Source of the DNA: an uncultured Eubacteriales bacterium
Lineage (GTDB): Bacteria; Bacillota; Clostridia; Christensenellales; Borkfalkiaceae
Reading direction: 5' to 3'
Length of the DNA stretch: 6,368 bases
NCBI GenBank assembly: GCA_900547645.1
Contig: URHP01000075.1
Coordinates: 1 to 6,368, forward strand
Shown here: one piece after another, positions 1 through 5,920 of the stretch
Position numbering within the stretch: the stretch's first letter is position 1
Layout of the letters: every line of letters starts with the position of its first letter
The notes under the pieces: model-generated
The model's input: the letters and a program-made list of their open reading frames with translations, nothing else
Database searches by the model: none
What the model was told of the DNA's origin: nothing
Program-made: the position numbers and the translations under genes

Positions 1-55
1 ACGGCATACGAGATGAGCGCTAGTCTGTGGGCTCGGAGATGTGTATAAGAGACAG
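1..55 (+). other. Illumina Nextera P7/Read 2 adapter (library artefact)
   Basis: This is not genomic sequence. Bases 1-14 match the inner end of the P7 oligo (ACGGCATACGAGAT). Bases 15-22 (GAGCGCTA) sit where the i7 index belongs and, read in reverse complement (TAGCGCTC), match what I recall as Nextera XT index N723. Bases 23-36 are the Read 2 transposase adapter with one base missing (GTCTGTGG where GTCTCGTGG is expected). Bases 37-55 are the 19-bp Tn5 mosaic end AGATGTGTATAAGAGACAG. Genomic sequence begins at 56. Plus-strand reading frames entering from here acquire false N-termini such as MYKRQ or MCIRDR. Confidence 0.98.
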
Positions 56-64
56 AAGCCATAC

Positions 65-958
65 TCAGCGCTCCTTCCGCAGAAGGTTGATGAACGCGCG
101 CAGGGAAAACGGCATGTTGGCGTTTTTGGGAAGCGCCAGCCCCACCGAGCGCGAAGGCATGGCGGGCGTTACGTTGAGTTCGAACAGTTCGCCGTCCCGC
201 AGCCGCCGCAGCGCGTATTCGCGGGGAAGGCATCCGATGCCCATACCGTCCGTCACCAGCCGCTTCATAAAGTCCCAGCTGCCCACCTCGACGGCGGGGT
301 GCAGTCTGACGCCGAGGCTTTCGGCAAAGTGATCGACCGCAGCGCGCGCCACCGTGTTGGGTTCGAGCAGCAGCAGCGGCAGTTCCTGCAGATCCCACAC
401 GGAGAGCGCCTTCCCCTTAAGTTCGGCAAAGGCGTTTCCGGCAAGGAAGACGTCGTTGAGCAGCGCGACGGAATCGGCGAGCACGATCCCCTCGTCCGCC
501 TCGATGGGAAGGTTGAGAAAGCCCACGTCGCAGCGGTCCGTCTTCAAAAACTCGATGATGCGGGGCGAGACGTCGGAAATGAGTTCGATCTTCACCTGCG
601 GGTAGAGATTGTGATAGGCGACGATCTTGTCCGCAAGGATATACTGAAAGATGGTCTCCGACGCGCCGATACGCAGTGTGCCCGTCGCGCTCTGCTTGAG
701 TTCGGAGAGCTTATCCTCCACGCCGCCCAGAAGCCGCAGCGCCTTTTCGACGTCCGCATAGATGAGCTCGCCCCCCTGCTTGGACAGCTCCATGCCCTTG
801 TGCAGGCGGTTGAAGAGCGGGGTGCCGAGCTGCGTCTCCAGCTGTTTGATCGCCTGCGAGACGGCAGGCTGTGAAATGTACAGCTCTTCCGCTGCCTTGG
901 TCAGGCTGCCGCACCGCGCTACCGTGTAGAATACCCTGTAAAGTTCGAGGTTGACCAT
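65..958 (-). CDS. LysR-family transcriptional regulator
   Basis: This is a 297-residue DNA-binding regulator of the LysR family, the normal length for the family. Residues 1-60 form the N-terminal winged helix-turn-helix, with the family signature GSLTKAAEELYISQPAVSQ at about 17-35 followed by IKQLETQLGTPLFNR. A linker helix (about 65-90) leads to the periplasmic-binding-protein-like effector domain, which starts near TGTLRIGAS (92-100). I chose the ATG at 958 because GGGAG lies eight bases upstream of it. An in-frame ATG at 979 would add seven residues, but it would contain that ribosome binding site and falls in the loop of a hairpin. The gene follows mnmE by 33 bases on the same strand, so it is probably co-transcribed. 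It ends in TGA at 67-65, nine bases before the adapter, and is therefore complete. The effector and target genes cannot be told; LysR regulators often control a divergent neighbour, but none is present here and the other flank is cut off. Confidence 0.93.
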   Translation of the reverse strand: MVNLELYRVFYTVARCGSLTKAAEELYISQPAVSQAIKQLETQLGTPLFNRLHKGMELSKQGGELIYADVEKALRLLGGVEDKLSELKQSATGTLRIGASETIFQYILADKIVAYHNLYPQVKIELISDVSPRIIEFLKTDRCDVGFLNLPIEADEGIVLADSVALLNDVFLAGNAFAELKGKALSVWDLQELPLLLLEPNTVARAAVDHFAESLGVRLHPAVEVGSWDFMKRLVTDGMGIGCLPREYALRRLRDGELFELNVTPAMPSRSVGLALPKNANMPFSLRAFINLLRKER

Positions 959-966
959 ATTTCTTT

Positions 967-971
967 CTCCC
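967..971 (-). promoter_or_regulatory. Ribosome binding site deciding the lysR start
   Basis: GGGAG on the minus strand, with an eight-base purine/T spacer (AAAGAAAT) to the ATG at 958. It lies downstream of the alternative ATG at 979 and directly abuts the 3' arm of the 972-987 hairpin, so it supports the shorter LysR protein. Confidence 0.75.
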
Positions 972-987
972 GCGCGCATCTGCGCGC
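972..987 (-). other. GC-rich stem-loop between mnmE and lysR
   Basis: A perfect hairpin, GCGCGC-AGAT-GCGCGC (6-bp all-GC stem, four-base loop), begins four bases after the mnmE stop codon (TAA, 994-992) and ends immediately before the lysR GGGAG. No T tract follows (the next bases are GGGAGAAAGAAAT), so it does not look like an intrinsic terminator. It may tune lysR translation, protect the 3' end of an mnmE message or mark a processing site. These roles are inference; only the structure is visible. Confidence 0.6.
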
Positions 988-991
988 CCTT

Positions 992-2287
992 TTATTTTCC
1001 GACGCAGAATTTAGAAAAGATCTCGTCAATGACGCGCTCGTTCGCCGTTTCGCCCGAAATGACGCCCAGCGCCTCCCACGCGCGGCGGACGTCCTCCGCA
1101 TACAGCTCGGAAGGCGCTTGCTCCACCGCCGCCCGCGCCGCCTCCACCGCGGCGAGCGCCTGCTGTGCCGCGCGGAAATGGCGCTCGGAAAGCAGGAACG
1201 CATCGTCGTTTTCCCGCCCGAACCCGCGCTCGTAGAGCAGTTCCCTGAGCTGTTCCAGCCCCTCTCCCGTCACGGAGGAGATCGCCACGTCGCAGTCGCT
1301 CCGCGGCGCAAGATCGCTCTTAGCCCCTACCGCGACGACGGGCGTCCCCGCGGGAAAATGCGGCGCGGGGGCTTCGTCCTTGAACCAGACGATGACGTCC
1401 GCCCCTTTGATCGCCTCCTTTGCGCGGCGCACGCCTTCGCGCTCCACCGCGTCCGCGCTCTCGCGCAGCCCCGCCGTATCCGTCAGCAGAAAATTGACGC
1501 CCCTGATCGAGATCGTGCCTTCGTTGAGGTCGCGCGTCGTCCCCGGAATGTCCGAGACGATGGCGCGGTCATAGCCGAGCAGCGCATTGAGCAGCGAACT
1601 CTTGCCTGCGTTCGGCGCGCCGACGAGTGCGACGCGCACGCCCGACTTGATCTTTCTGCCCGCCGTATACTGCGCAAGCAGGGCGCGCAGCTCCTGCGCG
1701 ACGCGGTCGAGACGCGCGGCGATCTCCCCGCGGGAATCGGCTTCGAGATCCTCTTCTGGATAGTCGAGATCGGCGTCCACCTGTGCAAGGTATTCGGTGA
1801 GCTCGCCCTGCAGACGCGTTCCGAGCGCAGTGAGCGTCTCGTGATAGAGCAGGTATCCCGCGCGCACCTGTGCTTCGGACGTGGCGGCGATCATCTCGCC
1901 CAGCCCCTCCGCCGCGGAGAGCGACAGCTTGCCGTTGAGATAGGCGCGGCGGGTAAATTCGCCGCGCTCCGCAAGCCGCGCCCCGAGTTCGAGCGTGCGG
2001 CGCAGCACGCCGCGCGCGATCTCCGTTCCGCCGTGGCAGTGCAGTTCAACGACGTCCTCGCCCGTAAAGGAGTGCGGCGCGCGGAAATACACGCACATGC
2101 CGTAGTCACGGAAGACGCCGGCATCGATCACGCCCGGATAGAGCATGTTCGGGACAAATTCACCCGTTCTGGAAAACATTTTTTTGGCGACGCCGAGCGC
2201 GCCTTCGCCGCTCATACGCACGACGGCAATGCCGCCCGCGCCGCTCGCCGTTGCGATTGCGGAAATCAGATCGTTCATCTTTGCCAT
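992..2287 (-). CDS. mnmE: tRNA uridine-5-carboxymethylaminomethyl(34) synthesis GTPase MnmE
   Basis: MnmE (TrmE) is a dimeric, potassium-activated GTPase that works with MnmG to install the (carboxymethyl)aminomethyl group on wobble uridine 34 of certain tRNAs, using a folate-derived one-carbon unit. Visible here are the N-terminal folate-binding domain (conserved FTGEDVVELHCHGG at about 74-87), a helical domain split by the inserted G domain, and the C-terminal catalytic CxGK motif as FCVGK (427-431). In the G domain, the P-loop is GAPNAGKSS (223-231), G2 is GTTRD (249-253) and G3 is DTAG (270-273). G4 is AKSD (322-325) instead of NKxD, which is unusual. At 431 residues it is slightly shorter than the usual 450-460. 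The start at 2287 is not strongly fixed: a second in-frame ATG lies three codons downstream, and neither has a strong ribosome binding site. It has its own promoter (2372-2344) and is followed by lysR rather than the common partner mnmG. Confidence 0.96.
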   Translation of the reverse strand: MAKMNDLISAIATASGAGGIAVVRMSGEGALGVAKKMFSRTGEFVPNMLYPGVIDAGVFRDYGMCVYFRAPHSFTGEDVVELHCHGGTEIARGVLRRTLELGARLAERGEFTRRAYLNGKLSLSAAEGLGEMIAATSEAQVRAGYLLYHETLTALGTRLQGELTEYLAQVDADLDYPEEDLEADSRGEIAARLDRVAQELRALLAQYTAGRKIKSGVRVALVGAPNAGKSSLLNALLGYDRAIVSDIPGTTRDLNEGTISIRGVNFLLTDTAGLRESADAVEREGVRRAKEAIKGADVIVWFKDEAPAPHFPAGTPVVAVGAKSDLAPRSDCDVAISSVTGEGLEQLRELLYERGFGRENDDAFLLSERHFRAAQQALAAVEAARAAVEQAPSELYAEDVRRAWEALGVISGETANERVIDEIFSKFCVGK

Positions 2288-2343
2288 AAGCGCAGGTTTT
2301 TCCCTGTACGCTTTCCTCGCTTGCCGATATAATCGATGGTTAT

Positions 2344-2372
2344 ATTATAGCGCAAATAAATCCAAATGTAAA
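2344..2372 (-). promoter_or_regulatory. Sigma-70/sigma-A-type promoter for mnmE-lysR
   Basis: On the minus strand, -35 TTTACA (2372-2367, five of six consensus bases) and a perfect -10 TATAAT (2349-2344) are separated by exactly 17 bases, in an AT-rich patch that stands out from the GC-rich surroundings. Transcription would start near 2337, giving a leader of about 50 bases before the mnmE ATG at 2287. I see no riboswitch-like fold in the leader. This is the only convincing promoter in the window. Confidence 0.85.
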
Positions 2373-2381
2373 TGTTTTTCC

Positions 2382-2424
2382 GAAAAAATAACGGCCGCCC
2401 TCCCCTGCACGGAAAGGCAGCCGT
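2382..2424 (-). terminator. Intrinsic terminator of the ecf-truA-membrane protein operon
   Basis: On the minus strand, ACGGCTGCC (2424-2416) pairs with GGCGGCCGT (2399-2391) as a 9-bp stem with one G-U pair and a 16-base loop. It is followed directly by TATTTTTTC (2390-2382). It begins six bases after the stop codon of the membrane protein gene (TGA 2433-2431) and ends about ten bases before the -35 of the mnmE promoter. Together these make a compact boundary between two transcription units in a 143-base intergenic gap. Confidence 0.85.
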
Positions 2425-2430
2425 CTTATT

Positions 2431-3372
2431 TCAGAAGTCGGGGAAAGGATTGCTGTCTCCGCCGCCGTTGTTCCCCCCGTCTCCGGAGGATGCGCCGTCG
2501 TTCGGCGTCCCGCCCGAGGGCGCGCTGCTTCCACCGAAATCGGAAAACGGATCTTCATCCGCACCGCCGCCCGGCGCGTTTCCGCCGTAATTGCCCGGAT
2601 CGATCGGGTTGCCGTAAATATCATAGCCGCCCTGTCCGTAGCTGCGCTGCGCGCGGGCATACTGCTCCATCTTTTTGCGCATATACGCATCGTAATCGAC
2701 GGGCGTATTATTGCGCACGGCAAAGATGACAAATCCGCGCAGGGGCAGGATCGCGCACAGGAAGGTCATCAGGAACGGTCCGCGCGCATAGTACTTGCGG
2801 AAGAAGGCATAGAACAGTACGCACAAAAAGAAAATCAGAACGAGATAAGAAATATAGTTAAGCACCTCGCAGACAAGGTCAGCCGTCGTCAGCCAGCGCT
2901 GCCCCATGGGAATAACATCACTGTCAATAACATAGGGAGGAATGAGGTACTGCCCTTGACTGTTGACATTATCTACAAAATATTCGGGATGATACATAAG
3001 TTCCGCCTGCACGAACAGGCTGAACCCGCCAAGCACAACATAACAGATCTCGGCAAGCATGGCATACAGACCGACGCGCTTCATTTTCTGACCGAATACC
3101 CGCGTCTCGCCCGCCAGCTTTCCCGCATAATAGGTGTTGGCAAAGGGAAGAAATGCGAGCCAGCTGTGCTTCATGCCGACCTTTTTCGCCATGGCATGCA
3201 TGCCGACGCCGCCGAGGATGAGGCAGACGAGATATACGCCGCCCGCCACGCCGACGCTTATATAGAAGATCCGAAGCAGTACTTCGAGATACTCTGCGGC
3301 AGTGGAAACTTCCGCCACGGTAAAGAATGACGTAACAAATTGCACCACGTTGATCCAGTCAAAAAATTCCAT
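2431..3372 (-). CDS. Unrecognised four-helix membrane protein with low-complexity Gly/Asp/Pro/Phe tail
   Basis: I do not recognise a named family. The 313-residue product has four likely membrane helices at about 32-57, 99-121, 164-191 and 198-218. A basic loop (58-98) contains MKHSWLAFLPFANTY, a pattern I associate with uncharacterised clostridial membrane proteins. A polar segment (122-163) separates helices 2 and 3. After the last helix comes a charged stretch (YMRKKMEQYARAQRS, 230-244), then a disordered tail of about 70 residues rich in Gly, Asp, Ser, Asn and Pro. The tail carries two similar acidic-aromatic motifs, EDPFSDF (273-279) and SNPFPDF at the extreme C-terminus (307-313). The positive-inside rule would place loop 58-98 and the tail in the cytoplasm. 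The ATG at 3372 has a perfect AAGGAG six bases upstream that overlaps the truA stop, so it is translated as the last gene of the ecf-truA operon. Part of the gene (about 2815-3000) is visibly more AT-rich than its neighbours. Function unknown. Confidence 0.85.
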   Translation of the reverse strand: MEFFDWINVVQFVTSFFTVAEVSTAAEYLEVLLRIFYISVGVAGGVYLVCLILGGVGMHAMAKKVGMKHSWLAFLPFANTYYAGKLAGETRVFGQKMKRVGLYAMLAEICYVVLGGFSLFVQAELMYHPEYFVDNVNSQGQYLIPPYVIDSDVIPMGQRWLTTADLVCEVLNYISYLVLIFFLCVLFYAFFRKYYARGPFLMTFLCAILPLRGFVIFAVRNNTPVDYDAYMRKKMEQYARAQRSYGQGGYDIYGNPIDPGNYGGNAPGGGADEDPFSDFGGSSAPSGGTPNDGASSGDGGNNGGGDSNPFPDF

Positions 3373-3378
3373 TGATCA

Positions 3379-3384
3379 CTCCTT
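3379..3384 (-). promoter_or_regulatory. Ribosome binding site of the membrane protein, overlapping the truA stop
   Basis: AAGGAG lies six bases before the ATG at 3372, and its first two bases are the last two of the truA stop codon TAA (3385-3383). Terminating truA ribosomes would be left on the next initiation site, which supports co-translation of the two genes. Confidence 0.8.
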
Positions 3385-4156
3385 ATACGCTCTGCTCCCC
3401 GAACAGCGGGAAGCCGTAATCCACGCTTTCCAGCGTCAGCCCGACGGCGGGCAGGGTGCGCCAGAGTTTTGAACGCTCCCCCGTGGCAAACGCCGCACGG
3501 ATGTCGTCCGGACCGGAAAGTCCCCGACCGACGGCGTACAGTTCGCCCGCGAGAATGCGCACCATGTTGTAGAGGAACCCGTTTCCCGTGACGCGGATCG
3601 CGTACATGGGTACCCCGTAAACCGTCTGACGATCGACGGAAAGCGAAAAGACCGTGCGGACCGTCGTCTTTGCGGACGATCCCGCAGCGCGGAACGCCGC
3701 GAAGTCATGCTCCCCCGCAAGAAGGGGGACCGCCGCACGCATGGCGGCAAGATCGGGCTCCCCTTCCAGGCGCGCCGCATAGCGCGCAAGCAGCGGATGC
3801 TCCGTTCTGGCACAGTAAAAGCGATAGCAATACGTCTTTTTGCGGACAGCGCGCGTACAGTCGAACCCCGTAGGCGCGGCGGCGCTCCTGAGCGCCTTCA
3901 CGTCGTCCGGCAAAAGTCTGCTCAGGACTTCGGCAAGCTTTTCCGCAGGTACGGGCGTCTCGCCGTCCGTATGCGCGATCTGCGCCGCCGCATGCACGCC
4001 GGCGTCCGTTCTGCCGCTCAGACACACGCGCGCGGGCGTACCAAATAACTTTTCCACCGCAGCCTCGAGTTCCCCCTGCACCGTGCGCGCATTTTTCTGC
4101 CGCTGCGATCCCGCAAAATGCGTGCCGTCATAGGCAATAAGAATCACATAACGCAT
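3383..4156 (-). CDS. truA: tRNA pseudouridine(38-40) synthase TruA
   Basis: TruA isomerises uridines 38, 39 and 40 in the anticodon arm of tRNAs to pseudouridine. The 257-residue protein is of normal length. The catalytic motif SGRTDAGVHA is at 47-56, with nucleophile Asp51. The N-terminal AYDGTHFAGSQRQ (8-20) corresponds to the family's YDGTxxxGWQRQ, with Ser17 in place of the usual Trp. The C-terminal motif GNGFLYNMVRILAG is intact. The ATG at 4156 has GAGG eight bases upstream, and this site overlaps the ecfT stop codon (TGA 4169-4167), so translation is probably coupled. The position directly after ecfA1-ecfA2-ecfT is the conserved Bacillota arrangement. In many Bacillota rplM and rpsI come next; here the next gene is a membrane protein of unknown function. 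Confidence 0.97.
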   Translation of the reverse strand: MRYVILIAYDGTHFAGSQRQKNARTVQGELEAAVEKLFGTPARVCLSGRTDAGVHAAAQIAHTDGETPVPAEKLAEVLSRLLPDDVKALRSAAAPTGFDCTRAVRKKTYCYRFYCARTEHPLLARYAARLEGEPDLAAMRAAVPLLAGEHDFAAFRAAGSSAKTTVRTVFSLSVDRQTVYGVPMYAIRVTGNGFLYNMVRILAGELYAVGRGLSGPDDIRAAFATGERSKLWRTLPAVGLTLESVDYGFPLFGEQSV

Positions 4157-4166
4157 AAGCGGGACC

Positions 4167-4979
4167 TCAGTACGGTGCAGGCAGATAGATCTTCATGAGC
4201 ACGACGCCCGCAATGAGCGTCGCGCCGAGCAGAAACGCAAGGAGATCGCGCCAGGTAAAGCGCAGCCTTTTATATTTTGTGCGGTGTTTCCCGCCCGTAT
4301 AACAGCGGGCGTCCATCGCGTCGCCCAGCTCGTCCGCGCGGCGGAAGGCAGACAAAAGCAACGGCACGAGAATGGGAACGGTCGCCTTGACCTTTTTGAC
4401 GAGCCCGCCCGATTCGAAGTCCGCGCCGCGCGCCATCTGCGCGTTCTTGATGCGGGACGTCTCGTCCATCAGAATGGGAATGAAGCGCAGCGCGATGCTC
4501 ATGACGAGCGCAAGCTCATGCACGGGCAGGCGGATCCACTTCAGCGGCGTCAGAAGGCTCTCCACGCCGTCCGTCAGCGAAACGGGCGTCGTCGTATAGG
4601 TGAGCATGGAGGAACAGACGACGAGCAGCACCAGCCGGAGCGCAAGAAAGACCGAAAAGATGACGCCCTCGAAGGAGACGCAGAAGATCCCCCACTCCCA
4701 ATACACCGTCTCGCCGCTGTAAAACAGCACGTTGAGCGCGGCGGTAAACAGTACAAGAAAGGCGACGCCGCGTACGGCACGCAGCACCTTACCGAAAGGG
4801 ATGCGCGCGAGCAGGATAATGAGCAGCAGCACCGCGGCGCAGGCCGCAAGCCCGTAAAAGTTGGTCGCAAGGAAGATCGCCACGATATAGGCGATGAGAA
4901 AGACGATCTTCAGGCGCGGATCGAGGCGGTGCACAAAGGAATCGACGGGATAGTACTGACCGAATGAGACGTCTTTCAT
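4167..4979 (-). CDS. ecfT: Energy-coupling factor transporter transmembrane protein EcfT
   Basis: EcfT is the membrane scaffold of ECF importers. It couples ATP hydrolysis by EcfA1/EcfA2 to toppling of a substrate-binding S component. The 270-residue protein starts with the family pattern GQYYPVDSFVHRLDPRLKI (7-25). Hydrophobic segments lie at about 23-39, 42-59, 70-88, 103-125, 150-170, 198-212 and 243-264. The two cytoplasmic coupling-helix motifs are present: ARG at 183-185 (QMARGADF) and ARC at 224-226 (AMDARCYTGG), a form I recall as common in Bacillota EcfT. The start codon overlaps the ecfA2 stop as ATGA (4979-4976), and GGGGGAGG lies six bases upstream inside ecfA2, so translation is tightly coupled. 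No S-component gene is in the window, which fits a shared (group II) ECF module serving several vitamins. Confidence 0.96.
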   Translation of the reverse strand: MKDVSFGQYYPVDSFVHRLDPRLKIVFLIAYIVAIFLATNFYGLAACAAVLLLIILLARIPFGKVLRAVRGVAFLVLFTAALNVLFYSGETVYWEWGIFCVSFEGVIFSVFLALRLVLLVVCSSMLTYTTTPVSLTDGVESLLTPLKWIRLPVHELALVMSIALRFIPILMDETSRIKNAQMARGADFESGGLVKKVKATVPILVPLLLSAFRRADELGDAMDARCYTGGKHRTKYKRLRFTWRDLLAFLLGATLIAGVVLMKIYLPAPY

Positions 4980-5920
4980 GCTTCGCCTCCCCCGTCCCGC
5001 GGCGTCCGCCCGGCAGCGCGGGCGAGCACCTTTGCGCAGAAATCTTCCGTCGTAAAGTCGCAGTCGATGTCAATGCCGCGCTCCGCCAGCAGCGCGCACA
5101 GCTTTGCCGTGAGCGGGACGTCCAGCCCGAGCGCGGTCAGCTCGTCCGCGCGGCGGAACAGCTCGCGCGGGGGAAGCGAACACACGACGCGTCCGTCCGC
5201 GAACACCGCCGCCCGCGTACAGTTTTCCGAGATCTCGTCCATATCGTGCGAGACGATGACGATGGTCCTGCACCATTCCCTGTGGAGCTTATGCAAAAGC
5301 TCCATGACCTCGCGCTTGCCCAGCGGATCGAGCCCCGCGGCGGGCTCGGCGAGGACGAGCACTTCGGGACGGGTGACGATGACGCCCGCAATGGCGACGC
5401 GGCGCTTCTGTCCGCCCGAAAGTTCGAAGGGAGACTTGTCCTTGATCTGCGCATAGTCCAGCCCCACCACTTCGAGCGCGGCTTTGACGGCAAGGTCAAT
5501 CTGCTCATCGGAAAGTTTCTTTTCGGAAAAATTTTTGAGTCCGAACGCCACGTCGTCGCGCACCGTCTCGGCAAAGAGCTGATATTCCGGATACTGGAAA
5601 ACCATGCCCACGTTTCTTCTGAGCGCGCGGAAATCCGTCTTTTTGTCGGCGAGGTCGAAGTCGCCCACGCGCAAAACGGGCGCAGGCGGCAGGACCTGTC
5701 CCTTTTTCGGCTTCTTCGGACGGTACTTCTTCATAGAAGAAGGCAGGCGCAGCAGTCCGTTCAGGTGCTGGACGAAGGTGGACTTTCCGCTGCCCGTATG
5801 CCCGATGATGCCGAAGAATTCCCCTTCTTCGATGGTCAGCGAGACATCTTTGAGCGCCGCCGTTTCGAAGGGAGAGCGCGCATTGTACGTATAGCTGAGG
5901 TGTTCCGCTACGATACGCAT
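4976..5920 (-). CDS. ecfA2: Energy-coupling factor transporter ATPase EcfA2
   Basis: This is one of the two ABC ATPases of the ECF module. Domains in order: Walker A GHTGSGKST (40-48, Lys46), Q-loop MVFQYPEYQLF (Gln109), signature ELSGGQKRR (166-174), Walker B VLVLAEP (187-193), D-loop GLDP (196-199) and H-loop IVSHD (His225). Two things are odd. The Walker B aspartate is Ala191 (GCC, 5350-5348), although the catalytic Glu192 is kept. Between Walker A and the Q-loop there is also an extra basic, proline-rich stretch around residues 60-80 (KKYRPKKPKKGQ), which makes the protein 314 residues where about 280-290 is usual. The ATG at 5920 has AAAGGAG (5935-5929) eight bases upstream and lies inside the 3' end of ecfA1 (13-base overlap). 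The stop overlaps the ecfT start. Assignment as EcfA2 rather than EcfA1 rests on gene order, the GHTGSGKST Walker A and the AEPAAGLDP form (family DEPAAGLDP). Confidence 0.95.
   Translation of the reverse strand: MRIVAEHLSYTYNARSPFETAALKDVSLTIEEGEFFGIIGHTGSGKSTFVQHLNGLLRLPSSMKKYRPKKPKKGQVLPPAPVLRVGDFDLADKKTDFRALRRNVGMVFQYPEYQLFAETVRDDVAFGLKNFSEKKLSDEQIDLAVKAALEVVGLDYAQIKDKSPFELSGGQKRRVAIAGVIVTRPEVLVLAEPAAGLDPLGKREVMELLHKLHREWCRTIVIVSHDMDEISENCTRAAVFADGRVVCSLPPRELFRRADELTALGLDVPLTAKLCALLAERGIDIDCDFTTEDFCAKVLARAAGRTPRDGGGEA

Noticed and set aside
41..874. Long plus-strand open frame (277 codons) beginning MYKRQ
   Set aside because: Its start lies in the Nextera adapter and the rest is antisense to the clearly conserved lysR gene. 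GC-rich codon use commonly leaves such shadow frames open.
959..979. Alternative LysR start at the ATG at 979
   Set aside because: The extra seven codons would contain the ribosome binding site of the inner ATG, and LysR proteins typically begin right at the (M)xxLxxF segment, as the inner start does.
1118..2332. Plus-strand open frame of 404 codons opposite mnmE
   Set aside because: It is the antisense shadow of mnmE, rich in Arg/Ala/His with no recognisable domain, while the minus strand carries all the MnmE motifs.
2288..2337. Possible riboswitch or leader RNA before mnmE
   Set aside because: The leader is only about 50 bases and shows no substantial paired structure or known aptamer motif by eye.
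2956..2995. TTGACT/TTGACA-like sequences on the plus strand resembling a -35 element
   Set aside because: They lie inside the membrane protein gene, no TATAAT-like element occurs at 16-18 bases, and no plus-strand gene follows.
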